From NCBI RefSeq assembly GCF_000758545.1, contig NZ_CP009279.1, positions 6,200,001-6,264,000 on the forward strand: 64,000 nucleotides of DNA, given 5' to 3'. The DNA comes from Paenibacillus sp. FSL H7-0737 (GTDB taxonomy: Bacteria > Bacillota > Bacilli > Paenibacillales > Paenibacillaceae). Below are positions 25,958 to 36,300 of this stretch, in pieces. A model generated the notes under the pieces. It saw only the letters and a program-made list of their open reading frames with translations, made no database searches and was not told where the DNA came from. Position 1 is the stretch's first letter; each line of letters starts with the position of its first letter. The translations under genes and the position numbers were made by a program.

Positions 25958-27566
25958 CGCTGTTCACCTCCTCTTGGCTTGCATCCGTTCCATTTGTCTG
26001 TTGATTATTTGCTAATAAGTTTACTTTATAAATGGCTGTATACATATTTAAGGAAGTGGCTGCATTCGTTGGCCCCGCACTCTGATCCACAGTCCCTTCG
26101 GTCAGCTTCGAAATAGAAGCATCCACCGTGAAGGACATCTGACGCAGCTGTCTTAAATAGTTAGAGGCATCTACCATAGTAGGTACATTTACAGTCAGGT
26201 CAATTGATGTCCGGTAGGTGTAGTTAATGTCACGGATAAAAGCACCCTGCGGCAGCCCTGCGACTACTTCATCTAGAATAGGAACAGCAATTACCTTATT
26301 GTTCTGAATCTCTGCGATTGCCGTCTTCCGATCTAACTGCCCAGGTCCACTGTTTTTAAGCTTCCCAAGCTCTACCTGTAGCATCAAACTGCGATCCTGC
26401 AAGCCTTGCAGCTCCTCTTTACCATTAGAGATTTGACCCTTATTAGCCGAAAAATAAATCCCCGTCCCAATCGTTCCCACCAGCCAGATTGCCACAAGAC
26501 TCATGGTCACATAGGGGAATAATAACGTCTCCCGATCTTCTCTTGGCAGTAGGTCAATCGTGTCCACGCTGATGATGCTTTTTAGAGCCGTCCCGGCCGC
26601 TACTCGGTAATCATTTAGCTCGAGATCAGACACAGCATCTTTACCCATCTGATCTAGGCTTTTCGGTGTAATCTCGAGTTCTGCCAGCGACTGCTGAAGC
26701 TCTAGGTCTAGCTGTTTGCGAATGGATGGGACACCTGTTATAACTAAGTTTTTGATACGAGTTGAGCCATCGTGCAGGCTATATTGGTAGAAGCTGAGCA
26801 TCCGCGAGATTTCCGCAGTGATCTCCACCATTTGTTCCGGTGATAATTGCTCTTCCACAGCAACTGCTGTTTCTGCCAAAACTTCACTGTCTGCCATAAA
26901 TTCCAATGCCGCAACATTTCGACCTTTATGCAGATCAAGCAAGTTAATCGTACGAATGAACACCGGATTCCCGTTTCTGAACATATAAACGTCCATGACG
27001 GATGGCTCTAGATTAATCAACATCGTTTCCGCAAAGCTTTCCCCATGTGCAGTTGCTATACTTCGCGCCAAGGCGGTTGCCGAAATTTCAACACTGCTTA
27101 TTCGCAGACCCGCACGCTCCAAAATCTCTACATAATCCTGTATCGATTTCCGCGGAGCGGCAAAAACGAGTAAATGGCTGTGCTCCTCATCTACCTCGAG
27201 CGTCACATAGTCATAAACAGGATTTTCAAATGGCAAATGCAGCCCCGTCTCCACTTCGAGCTTTACGAGCTGTTCAACCTGCTTATCGTTGGTACTTGGG
27301 ATACTCATTTTGCGGATAATGATCTGCGAAGGTGGAATCGACAAGGAAACCTTGCTGCCCCTTAACCCTTCCTTCCTCACCCACTGCCTGACCCGGTCAT
27401 AAAGCGCCTCGCTATCCGCCACCTGATTCTCTATGATCATGCCTGGAAGGAGCGGGAGATACCGTTTTTTGCGGACTTCCCATGACTGTTTATTCTTAAA
27501 ACTAATATAACGAATACCGGTAGCTTCAATTGAAAGCCCGGCCACTTTAGGGCCTAATCCAAGCAT
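25941..27566 (-). CDS. pilMN: Fused PilM-PilN type IV pilus assembly protein
   Basis: The 541-residue protein joins two pilus proteins that are normally separate. Residues about 1-335 are a PilM actin-like ATPase ('VAGLSIEATGIRYI', 'LSIPPSQIIIRKM', 'VEISATALARSI'). Residues about 345-541 are PilN: the hallmark 'IDLLPRED' immediately precedes a membrane helix (about 359-382), then a coiled coil and a ferredoxin-like domain. In Gram-negative systems PilM binds the short cytoplasmic tail of PilN that contains the INLLP motif, so a fusion would make this contact permanent. AGGAGG precedes the start. No internal stop or frameshift is visible. Confidence 0.87.
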   Translation of the reverse strand: MLGLGPKVAGLSIEATGIRYISFKNKQSWEVRKKRYLPLLPGMIIENQVADSEALYDRVRQWVRKEGLRGSKVSLSIPPSQIIIRKMSIPSTNDKQVEQLVKLEVETGLHLPFENPVYDYVTLEVDEEHSHLLVFAAPRKSIQDYVEILERAGLRISSVEISATALARSIATAHGESFAETMLINLEPSVMDVYMFRNGNPVFIRTINLLDLHKGRNVAALEFMADSEVLAETAVAVEEQLSPEQMVEITAEISRMLSFYQYSLHDGSTRIKNLVITGVPSIRKQLDLELQQSLAELEITPKSLDQMGKDAVSDLELNDYRVAAGTALKSIISVDTIDLLPREDRETLLFPYVTMSLVAIWLVGTIGTGIYFSANKGQISNGKEELQGLQDRSLMLQVELGKLKNSGPGQLDRKTAIAEIQNNKVIAVPILDEVVAGLPQGAFIRDINYTYRTSIDLTVNVPTMVDASNYLRQLRQMSFTVDASISKLTEGTVDQSAGPTNAATSLNMYTAIYKVNLLANNQQTNGTDASQEEVNSDGTVQ

Positions 27567-27580
27567 ATGTCAATGTCCTC

Positions 27581-28330
27581 CTATCCGATGAGCGAGAGAT
27601 ACGCGCCAATGATGTGTGAGCCATATCCGTAACTAATTAAAGCACCTATTGCTAACCACGGACCAAAGGGAACCGGTTGTTTGCGTTTGATGATTCCGAG
27701 CAGCATTAGCAGTCCTCCGACCACACTTCCAAGCAGACAAGCCATTAGAAAAGCCAAAATCACATTAGGAAATCCGATGACCAAGCCCAGCAGCGCAAAT
27801 AACTTCACATCTCCAGCTCCCATTCCACCTAACAGAACAAAGGGCATAAGAACCCCTCCCCCAAGTAAAGCTCCCAGCAAGTGATGCCATAACGGCCCCT
27901 CTGGAAAGAGCAATACAAGAATGAGCAGTATCGGCAAAAAGAATAGCAATACCTTGTTCGGAATCAGCATGTACTTCAAATCCGCAACCGTCACAATAAC
28001 CGCTAAACTCACAAACACGAACCCGAGGATTCCCTTCCCCGTCAGACCAAATTGTAAGTACACCCATAGAAAAAGCAAACCAGTTGCCGCTTCTCCGAGC
28101 GGATATAAAGGCGAAACTTTTGTGCCGCAGTAACGACACTTGCCTCCTGACAGCAGGTAGCTTATCACCGGAAACAAATCCCGCGCCTTTAGCCGCGTAT
28201 TGCAGTTCGGGCAATGTGACGGTGGATTAAGCAACGATTCCTTAGCTGGCACCCGCAGTGCCACTACGTTATAGAAGGAGCCTAGAATCAGGCCCAGTAA
28301 TGTGATGTAACTTGCGATGAATATCGTCAT
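27581..28330 (-). CDS. pilD: Prepilin peptidase (type IV leader peptidase, A24)
   Basis: This membrane aspartic protease cleaves prepilins after glycine and methylates the new N-terminal Phe. The 249-residue protein has the N-terminal cytoplasmic domain with the four-cysteine zinc pattern (CPNC ... CRYC at about residues 41-44 and 66-69) and the catalytic 'GMGAGDVKL' (GxGD), plus the first catalytic Asp in 'VADLKY'. The presence of the zinc cysteines supports a bifunctional peptidase/methylase. It sits between the major pilin gene and pilMN, so the locus carries its own processing enzyme. Confidence 0.92.
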   Translation of the reverse strand: MTIFIASYITLLGLILGSFYNVVALRVPAKESLLNPPSHCPNCNTRLKARDLFPVISYLLSGGKCRYCGTKVSPLYPLGEAATGLLFLWVYLQFGLTGKGILGFVFVSLAVIVTVADLKYMLIPNKVLLFFLPILLILVLLFPEGPLWHHLLGALLGGGVLMPFVLLGGMGAGDVKLFALLGLVIGFPNVILAFLMACLLGSVVGGLLMLLGIIKRKQPVPFGPWLAIGALISYGYGSHIIGAYLSLIG

Positions 28331-28361
28331 GGATGTCCTCTGTTGGCTTTCTGGATTTTAA

Positions 28362-28396
28362 AAAAGGAATCGGGAAGTCCGATTCCTTTTTGGGTT
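28362..28396 (-). terminator. Hairpin with U tract between pilA and pilD
   Basis: The perfect stem AAAAAGGAATCGG/CCGATTCCTTTTT has T runs on both strands. It follows the pilin stop by 35 bases, so pilin mRNA may end here or be partly read through into pilD. Confidence 0.75.
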
Positions 28397-28425
28397 TTTG
28401 TATTGAATACCCATGGTTCTCAATC

Positions 28426-28890
28426 TTAGTTTGCTGGTGATGGAGTAGGCTCCGCACTAAGCACCTTTTCAGCGGAATAAACACCACTAGCATTTCCCTC
28501 AGGGGCAGGATCTATAGTTACTTTTTCAAGAGCTCCCTCAGCATCATACTTAATTATGGTTGTACTTTCAGTAATCGATTTCTTGGAACTAGGTAACACA
28601 AGTGTCTTATCAATGTATTTTTTCAACTTAAGTTCTGCAAGTGTTACTGATGCATTTTTAAATTCTCCATTTTTTTCACCCATAATGTACATCCGGGAAG
28701 CATCATAAAGTTGTCGAGCAGTTGCTAAATCTGCATCCGTTTTTGATTTATTAATAATTCCACCAATCATCGGTATCGCAATAACCGCAATAATCCCCAA
28801 AATAACGATAACCGCCAATAACTCGATTAGCGTAAACCCCTTTTGATTTTCCTCTTTGCTCAATCTTCTCTTAATGGCTTGTGCTAACAT
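28426..28890 (-). CDS. pilA: Type IV major pilin-like prepilin
   Basis: The 154-residue product has a basic leader of 18 residues, cleavage at 'QKG-FTLIELL', Glu5 of the mature protein, and the standard hydrophobic alpha-helix up to about residue 45. A globular domain without cysteines and a Pro/Ser-rich tail follow. GGGGGAAAT precedes the ATG. It lies between pilC and pilD with gaps on both sides and a downstream hairpin, a layout that allows higher expression than the machinery genes. It could be either a pilus or a pseudopilus subunit; the presence of pilT favours a retractile pilus. Confidence 0.87.
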   Translation of the reverse strand: MLAQAIKRRLSKEENQKGFTLIELLAVIVILGIIAVIAIPMIGGIINKSKTDADLATARQLYDASRMYIMGEKNGEFKNASVTLAELKLKKYIDKTLVLPSSKKSITESTTIIKYDAEGALEKVTIDPAPEGNASGVYSAEKVLSAEPTPSPAN

Positions 28891-29057
28891 TTTATTTCCC
28901 CCTCTAAGTGGTGTGTGATTGTACAGCCTATATCTTTTATTTCCGTGAATCCCGCTACAATGCTCGTCCTTCCTTGTCTAGCGCTAGCAAAGGATCTGCA
29001 ACCCTGCCCCGCCTCCCCGGCGTCACCCCTCTCAATATTTACAAGGAACCGCAAGGT

Positions 29058-30263
29058 TCACATATTGCCGTACAGACTGAACATCGGCAACATAATAGCG
29101 GCCACAATCACACCTACAACACCTGCTAGAAAAGCAATCAGCAATGGTTCAAGCAGTGACTTCAGACGATCAACGGTATTCTCCACGTCCATCTCATAGA
29201 AGTCAGCAACCTTAGACAACATCGTGTCGAGCGCCCCCGTCTCTTCACCAATCGCAATCATCTGTGTAACTAGCGGCGGGAAGACCCAGGCTTTTTTCAA
29301 AGGTTCAGATAATGGGTTGCCTTGTCGCAACGAATCTCCTGCACTTCGAATGAATCCCCCAATGACCTTATTTCCTGCTACCTCTTCTACAATCACCAAA
29401 GATTGCAGGATCGGAACTGAGCTGGCATATAGAGATGAAAAAGTTCGCGTAAACTGAGCAATCGAGCCTTTTTGATTCAGCTTGCCAAACACCGGAATCT
29501 TCAGCTTGGCATAATCGAGTGCGTAGGCTCCCTTTTCCGTGCGTTTTGTAATCTGAAAAGCTATCACTAGGAGGAGAACTCCGAGTATCCAGAAATACCA
29601 TTGACCTTGAATGCTTTTACTAAGCGCCAATACCATCTTTGTAATCGCCGGAAGCTCCGCATTCATCGATTCGAACATTGTTACAAACTGTGGAACTATC
29701 GCCCATAAGAGGTATATAACCGCTCCAATCGCCATAACTCCGACGGTAATCGGGTAAGTGAGCGCAGATTTGATTTTCTCCGTCGTGGAATGCTGCTTCT
29801 CAAAAAACATGGCCAGTCTGTCGAGCGTCCCCTCAATATCACCGGATTCCTCTCCGGCACGGATCATGCTGACGAATAGCTGTGGGAAGATTTTTCTATG
29901 ATCCTGAACAGCTTGTGAGAACGAGATCCCGCGCATCAGGCTTGAATTCACTTCCACAAGTGCTTTTCGAAGCGGTTTGCTCTCAGTCTGCTCGGCCAAA
30001 ATACGCGTTGCATCCACAATCGACACTCCAGCACGCATAAGCGTGGCAAACTGCCTGCAATAAATAATGAAATGAAGTGGCTTGACCGGATTACCGATAT
30101 AAATATCCATTGATAGAATCGTTGTTTTGCGTTCGATCAGCGAGAATACCGTAAGGCCCCGCTTGCGTAGCTCCTCCATTGCCGTGGGCTTATCTGTTGC
30201 GGTTAGCTTGCCTTTAATGGATTTGCCTGCGGTTGTCTTCACTTGATATTCAAAAAGAGGCAT
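29058..30263 (-). CDS. pilC: Type IV pilus inner-membrane platform protein PilC (GspF family)
   Basis: PilC is the polytopic platform that the extension and retraction motors turn. The 401-residue protein has two repeated GspF domains (about 65-190 and 270-390), each with 'R.GE.SG' or 'GEETGALD'-type motifs ('IRAGEESGDIEGTLDRLA' in part and 'IAIGEETGALDTML'), and three membrane helices. Its start shares one base with the pilT stop (TGATG), so the two genes are translationally coupled. Confidence 0.93.
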   Translation of the reverse strand: MPLFEYQVKTTAGKSIKGKLTATDKPTAMEELRKRGLTVFSLIERKTTILSMDIYIGNPVKPLHFIIYCRQFATLMRAGVSIVDATRILAEQTESKPLRKALVEVNSSLMRGISFSQAVQDHRKIFPQLFVSMIRAGEESGDIEGTLDRLAMFFEKQHSTTEKIKSALTYPITVGVMAIGAVIYLLWAIVPQFVTMFESMNAELPAITKMVLALSKSIQGQWYFWILGVLLLVIAFQITKRTEKGAYALDYAKLKIPVFGKLNQKGSIAQFTRTFSSLYASSVPILQSLVIVEEVAGNKVIGGFIRSAGDSLRQGNPLSEPLKKAWVFPPLVTQMIAIGEETGALDTMLSKVADFYEMDVENTVDRLKSLLEPLLIAFLAGVVGVIVAAIMLPMFSLYGNM

Positions 30264-31312
30264 CAGCTACTCACCCCCGCCATAAACGACTTAGCTGCTG
30301 CTGGTTCAATGAACCCCTGGGATAAATAGTCGCGGATACTCATGTCCAACGTATGCATGCCTTGCGAGCGTCCCGTTTGCATCACATTTTTAATTTGATG
30401 TGTCTTTTCGGTACGAATGAGGTTAGCTACGGCAGGTGTATTCACTAAGATCTCTGTTGCACATATCCGCCCACGTCCCCCTGCTCTTGCAAACAACCGC
30501 TGACTAACAACTGCCAGTAATACTGAGGCTAGCTGTGAACGGATCTGCCCCTGCTGATGACCCGGAAAAGCGTCAATAATTCGATCAATTGTCTGTGGTG
30601 CGTCTGTTGTATGTAAGGTTGCCATCACAAGATGACCTGTCTCCGCGGCAGTAACTGCTGCTGTAATGGTCTCCAGATCCCGCATCTCTCCAACGAGAAT
30701 AACATCCGGATCCTGACGTAACGCGGCACGTAGTCCGCTCGCAAAGCTAGCTGTGTCGCTGCCCACTTCACGTTGATCCACCAGACAGGTTCCATGACTA
30801 TGCAGAAATTCTATAGGATCTTCAAGTGTCACAATATGCTTGCTTTCGGTCTTGTTAATGTAATTCAGCATAGCTGCTAACGTAGAGGATTTACCGCTGC
30901 CCGTAGGCCCTGTAACTAGAATCAAACCTTGTGGTTTGAGTGACAAAGTAGACAAAATCGGAGGCATCGACAGCTGTTCTAGACTCGGAATCTCTGCAGG
31001 AATGGCCCGGGCAGCGATACTAGTCTCACCCCGCTGACGATAGACATTCACCCGAAATCTTACGCCGCCACCCAGCGGATAAGAGAAATCCACCTCACCT
31101 GCATTCCGAAACGCTACGTTTCGTTCACTGCCAAGCAGCGCTTCTGCCATTTCTGCAGCTTCATCAGCTGTTACTGGTGCACCCTCAAGTGGGTGAAGCG
31201 TTCCATCCATACGTATCACCGGAGGCGAGCCTACAGAGATATGTAAGTCGGAAGCTTTGGAGGAGTAAGCCGTCTGCAAAAGCTGTCTAATATCCCGCGT
31301 ATACGTTGGCAT
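30263..31312 (-). CDS. pilT: Type IV pilus retraction ATPase PilT
   Basis: PilT is the hexameric motor that depolymerises pili. The 349-residue protein has 'KASDLHISVGSPPVIR' at the N-terminus, Walker A 'GPTGSGKSSTLAA', the 'LEDPIEFLH' acidic box, 'DPDVILVGEMRD' (Walker B region) and two histidines in 'GHLVMATLHTTDA'. The length and lack of an N-terminal GspE_N domain separate it from PilB. Its presence implies retractile pili and possibly twitching. GGGGGAGC precedes the ATG. Confidence 0.94.
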   Translation of the reverse strand: MPTYTRDIRQLLQTAYSSKASDLHISVGSPPVIRMDGTLHPLEGAPVTADEAAEMAEALLGSERNVAFRNAGEVDFSYPLGGGVRFRVNVYRQRGETSIAARAIPAEIPSLEQLSMPPILSTLSLKPQGLILVTGPTGSGKSSTLAAMLNYINKTESKHIVTLEDPIEFLHSHGTCLVDQREVGSDTASFASGLRAALRQDPDVILVGEMRDLETITAAVTAAETGHLVMATLHTTDAPQTIDRIIDAFPGHQQGQIRSQLASVLLAVVSQRLFARAGGRGRICATEILVNTPAVANLIRTEKTHQIKNVMQTGRSQGMHTLDMSIRDYLSQGFIEPAAAKSFMAGVSS

Positions 31313-31355
31313 CGGCTGCTCCCCCTAGATTAAAATGCAATACACCTAACAGACC

Positions 31356-33020
31356 CTAATGTGAGACCGTTTCGCGCATTACTTCTTGAAGCGTTGTAAT
31401 CCCTTGACTAACTTTGAGTAAGCCATCATCCATCAGTTGAACAAGTCCACGCGCTTTACCTGCGACACGCATTTCCTCTACTGAAGCAGTGTTTGTAATA
31501 AGCTGCCGCAAGTGATCGTCAATGCTGAGTACCTCATGAATCGCTATTCGACCACGATAACCAGAACTGCTACAGCTACCGCAACCTCGACCACGATGTA
31601 GTTCATCCGCTGGCAACCCCAAGCTACGTAGCATAATCGCTTCCTGCTCAGACGGTATGTAGGTTTCTTTGCAATCAGTGCAGATTTTGCGAACGAGCCG
31701 CTGCGCTACCACACCAATTAGTGAGGAGGCAATTAAATAAGGCTCTACCCCCATATCTCGCAAGCGAGAGACGGAGCTAATCGCATCGTTTGTATGTAAA
31801 GTAGACAACACTAGATGACCCGTTAATGAGGCACGAACTGCAATTTCAGCAGTTTCCGCATCCCGTATCTCACCGACCATTACAATATTCGGATCTTGTC
31901 GGAGAATCGAACGTAATCCCGCCGCAAAGGTTAACCCGATAGCCGAGTTTACGTGCACCTGGTTTACACCCTCAAGCTGGTATTCCACTGGATCTTCAAC
32001 CGTGATAATATTTGCACTTTCTACATTGAGTTGATTCAGCGCTGAATATAAAGTCGTTGTCTTTCCACTACCTGTAGGTCCAGTGATTAGCAGAATTCCA
32101 TAAGGACGAGCAATCATTTCCTTAAAAGCTTCTGCATTCCCCTCACTGAATCCCAAAGCATCTACAGATTTGACACCTGTGCTTAAATCTAGCAACCGCA
32201 GTACAATCTTCTCTCCGTGCATCGTAGGTAATGAGGATACACGAATATCTACCATTTTGTAATCAAACTGCATTTTGATTCGCCCGTCTTGTGGCAAACG
32301 CCGTTCTGCGATGTTCAGTCGGGCCATTATTTTCAGACGAGCAGTAATAAAGCCCTGCATCTGCTTAGGAATAATCCGCTCCGTCCGTAAGGTTCCGTCA
32401 ATCCGGTAGCGGATCGTTAGATTATTCTCACCTGGATCCATATGTATATCAGACGCCCGCAGAGCAACAGCCTGCTGAATCATCTGGTTGACCAAACGCA
32501 CGATTGGAGAGTCCTCGTCTGTAATCTCCGTTTCTTCTATTTCTTCTTGTGTAGGGAGCTCTACTAGCATCTGATTCATAGAATCACGCATCCCATAATG
32601 ACGCGCAATCGCCCGTTGTAGCTCATCTCTAGTGGAAATAGCAGGTTCGATTCGGAACCCTGTACTCATTCGTAAATCTTCTATCGCAAAATAATCCAGC
32701 GGATCGGCCATCGCAACCATCAGCTTACCTCCTTCTTTCAAGAAGGGAAGCACCTGATAACGCTTAGCCATACTTTCAGGAATAATCTGCGTAATCGCAG
32801 GATCAATCTGGTATTTAAATAAACTGACATGCGGAATGCCGAGCTGGAATTCAAGCACTTCAATCAACTGCTGCTCCGTGATATAGCCTTGAGAGATTAG
32901 CAGATCGCCAAGCTTACGCTTGCTTTTACGCTGTTCCGCAAGTGCTTCAAGCAGCTGTTCCTGCGAAATAATATTATTTTCTACCAGCAAATCCCCAAGT
33001 CTCTTTTTTGCGATGGCCAT
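31356..33020 (-). CDS. pilB: Type IV pilus extension ATPase PilB (GspE family)
   Basis: PilB powers pilus polymerisation. The 554-residue protein has an N-terminal MshEN-type region with a duplicated motif ('RLGDLLVENNIISQEQLLEAL' partly repeated as 'KLGDLLISQGYITEQQLIEVL'), Walker A 'GPTGSGKTTTLY', 'VEDPVEYQ', 'DPNIVMVGEIRD', and a four-cysteine zinc site ('CTDC' and 'CGSC'). Duplicated MshEN motifs of this kind bind cyclic di-GMP in MshE and some PilB proteins, so pilus extension may respond to c-di-GMP; that is an inference. It is the first gene of the minus-strand pilus operon. Confidence 0.94.
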   Translation of the reverse strand: MAIAKKRLGDLLVENNIISQEQLLEALAEQRKSKRKLGDLLISQGYITEQQLIEVLEFQLGIPHVSLFKYQIDPAITQIIPESMAKRYQVLPFLKEGGKLMVAMADPLDYFAIEDLRMSTGFRIEPAISTRDELQRAIARHYGMRDSMNQMLVELPTQEEIEETEITDEDSPIVRLVNQMIQQAVALRASDIHMDPGENNLTIRYRIDGTLRTERIIPKQMQGFITARLKIMARLNIAERRLPQDGRIKMQFDYKMVDIRVSSLPTMHGEKIVLRLLDLSTGVKSVDALGFSEGNAEAFKEMIARPYGILLITGPTGSGKTTTLYSALNQLNVESANIITVEDPVEYQLEGVNQVHVNSAIGLTFAAGLRSILRQDPNIVMVGEIRDAETAEIAVRASLTGHLVLSTLHTNDAISSVSRLRDMGVEPYLIASSLIGVVAQRLVRKICTDCKETYIPSEQEAIMLRSLGLPADELHRGRGCGSCSSSGYRGRIAIHEVLSIDDHLRQLITNTASVEEMRVAGKARGLVQLMDDGLLKVSQGITTLQEVMRETVSH

Positions 33021-33395
33021 GTCCGTTCAGCTCCATATGCCGTTATTGGTTATACCTTTATACCTACTAGATAATGGATAATACTTGGAATAAACGGAGG
33101 ATAAATTACCAGTTCCATTTCTGCAAAATAAGAAGATTATTTTTTCCATAATTAAGGATCTCATGAATTTGTCAAACTAGCGTATTTTTCAATAGACTTG
33201 GGACTTTAGTAATAAATTTATAGGTATATTTCAATAGATTTATGTTGTCTATCAATGCTGAATGTCCTAGAATGTATATAACATAGATTGGATAATTTTA
33301 CAACGAATTCAGCTGAAAAAGCTGTCGGAAACTAGCATACACAACATACAATTCGACCATATCTACCAATAGTTAACAATCAGGGAGAGATGAAC
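33021..33395. other. AT-rich divergent intergenic region between pilB and the large adhesin-like gene
   Basis: These 375 bases must hold the promoters of both directions. For pilB a minus-strand TTGACA at 33170-33175 with AATTAT 16 bases further on (33148-33153) is a candidate. Two near-identical stretches, TTTTTCAATAGACTT (about 33186-33200) and ATTTCAATAGATTT (about 33229-33242), lie nearby. No riboswitch fold (including c-di-GMP types) was recognised. Confidence 0.4.
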
Positions 33396-36300
33396 ATGAA
33401 ATTTGCCAGTAACAAACGGATCTATCTTTTTACAGTAACGATCTTACTTCTCCTTCTGCTTGTTCTGCCACTCAAAAATCACTTCACGAATGTCGAAGCC
33501 AGTTCAAATGACTATCAGATTCGTATGCTTGAGGTTACGGAGAATGGAGTTAGTGAGCTTGCGTCTCTAAAAACCGGAATATCTGGCCTTATCATTGATA
33601 CGATGAGTATGAAGCGCTTTGTGGCGCTGCGGGATGATCTGGATGGAAGATACGATGCGATTTATATCGGGAAGGGGACTTACAGTACGAGTGGGGTCTC
33701 CGGAAAAGATCATAATACCAAAGCAGTTATGAATGACATAACTAATTTAAAAGCGAAAGAAATCACCAATTATTTTATTAATAAAGGACTTTACGTATTA
33801 ATCAACAAAGAGCCGTTTGATAAGCAAACAACTAATCAGCGTGGAATATTGTACAACACCTTTAATACCTACCGGACATTAACACCAAAATCAAATGTTA
33901 AGTTCGTCGATAACAATGAGTTAAATACATGGATCGAAAATTTGAAGAAAGATCCTTCCGCTCAGAAGGATCTTTTAAAGCAACGTCCTCGTATTCAAAT
34001 TACTAATAAAGCTAACATTATTGATTACAGCCAGAACCAGGAGCATGTTTATAAACCTGGAAATACTCTTAGTTTTAAATTCAATGTATCAAATGTAAAC
34101 AGTCTTAACGAACGCCCTATCCTAGCAAAATTGTACATGAGTGTAGATAAGTCGATTAAAATGACCGAAAATGATGTCGTGGCTGTACAGACTTTGAATC
34201 AAGATCCTAATGGCGAAATCGTATACAAACTTCCTAATACATACTCTGGTCTTTTGTACTGGAAGTTAGAAATTGTAGACCACTTAAATCCGAACAAATT
34301 AAAAGACTTTGACAGTGGCACGATTCAATTCCTTGGCAAGAAAACAATCGTTAATATTCTTCAGGTATTGCCTACTATTCCTAATAGTGAAAGAAGTAGC
34401 AGTCTTCTCAGACCTGAAAATATGACGCAAAGTTTCCTAAGTAATAGCAGTTACGAATTAAAGATTACTACTAAGACCATTTCTGAATTTAATACCGATA
34501 TTGCGACTCAGTATACCAAAGATAATAAATATGGACTTAACGGCGTATACGATATGCTCATATTCGGATTTCGTGATATTTATAATGACAAAGCTGTATT
34601 AAGTGAACTTGCTACCCAGGCTGTTATTGATTTTACAGAGGTTACTAAACAGAGCGTCATGTTCACACATGATACGGTATATCAGAATAATAGCAATTGG
34701 GTCAAGAATTTTAAGAAAATTACGGGTCAAATCGAACCGGAAACAAACTTAGGTCTAAACGCTCCTAATCCATCAACTACAGTCAAACCAATTAATGATG
34801 GCTTACTAACGCAATACCCTTTTTACTTGAGTACTATTAATGCAAACAATGAGCAGACAAACATTATTACACCACAGATAGCAACAACACATAATCAATA
34901 CTTTACTTTAAATCTAGAGGATCCTTCAGTCATCCCTTGGTATAACATTATAGGAAGTTCACGGGATGTTGATGATAGCTGGAACCACTACTACACCTAC
35001 TCTAAAGGAAATGTAACATACTCTGGTACTGGTCACGTATTTGGAACATCCAGCGTTCAGTTCCCGGTATGGGAGCAAAAGCTCTTCGTCAACACAATGT
35101 ACCGAGCTTATATTGGTGCTAATCATGCGCCAGAAATCACGGTATCTACGCCACAGCAAGATGAAATAAAACCGTCTTATCAGAATGAGCTCTTAATAGA
35201 TTATGTAGTCGAAGATCCCGATTTAAAAGATCGCGATTTATTTACAACTATTCGTTTTAAGTCCGGGAATACCTATTTACCTAATACAGGGATGGCTGAG
35301 AAGGCTATTCTTTCGGGAGAGACCATTCATCAGGTATTCCCAAACCCTCTCCCTAGAGGTGGTAAACTAACAATAGAAATTACAGCGCGTGATAAACAAG
35401 GCGCTTATGCAGCTCCAAAAATCATTGATATTACTATTTTAGAAGCTAAATCGAATCTTGAATTATCACGGGAGTTGTCAACCAATGTTAGCACTAACGG
35501 CGAAGTAGCAAAAAATGAACCTTTTACTATTACTTATATCATCCAAGCCAAACCTGTTCCATTTGAGGAAGTAAGTACAACCAATCAATCATCTGAACAT
35601 CAAGTAATTTCAAACATTGTATTCCGTGACATTCTTCCAGCGAACATTAAGCTTGAAGCATCAGGCTTACCTGATGGGATGACCAACCCTTCTGGTAGTG
35701 TTGGAACAGGACTAGCATTAGAGAAGTCACTTAATAATATTACTTATACATTAAAGAACGTGAATGGGATTAAGACTTTCCTGCCTGATTCCAATGAGCC
35801 CATCAAATTTTCAATTAATGTATCAGCAAATGTAGCCGCAACTTATAAATTCGATAACGCCTTAGTTGATTTCGTAGATATTCATGCTGTTCCTTCTGCA
35901 TCTCCTACTCCAACGGCAACAGCAGTTGTTACGGCTAGTCCAACACCTAGTACTACTAATTTCAACCCATCCGTTTCTACAACCGGCTCCGGGCTTGGAA
36001 TTGCTGGTGATTACAATGCTTTTATATTTGGAAAAGCCACAGTGACTGCTTCTTTGAAAGGTAATTTGGCAGCTGGGGGTGATGTAACTACTAGTGGAGT
36101 GGACATTAACATGTCTAATGGCAACAAAGTACCTTATGCTATCGTTACTGGTGGAAACCTGAATTTCACCAATGGTACTGTGTATGGAAATATCATTCAC
36201 CAAGGAGAATTCAACAGAGTTGATAGTGGTAGCATTATCTCAGGAACATACACGAAGGTTAATGATACACTAATCGATTTTTCAGCAGCTAAGAAATATT

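Noticed and set aside
33176..33395. Cyclic di-GMP riboswitch before the large surface protein gene
   Set aside because: The conserved GEMM core sequences could not be found on either strand; only AT-rich sequence and weak hairpins are present.
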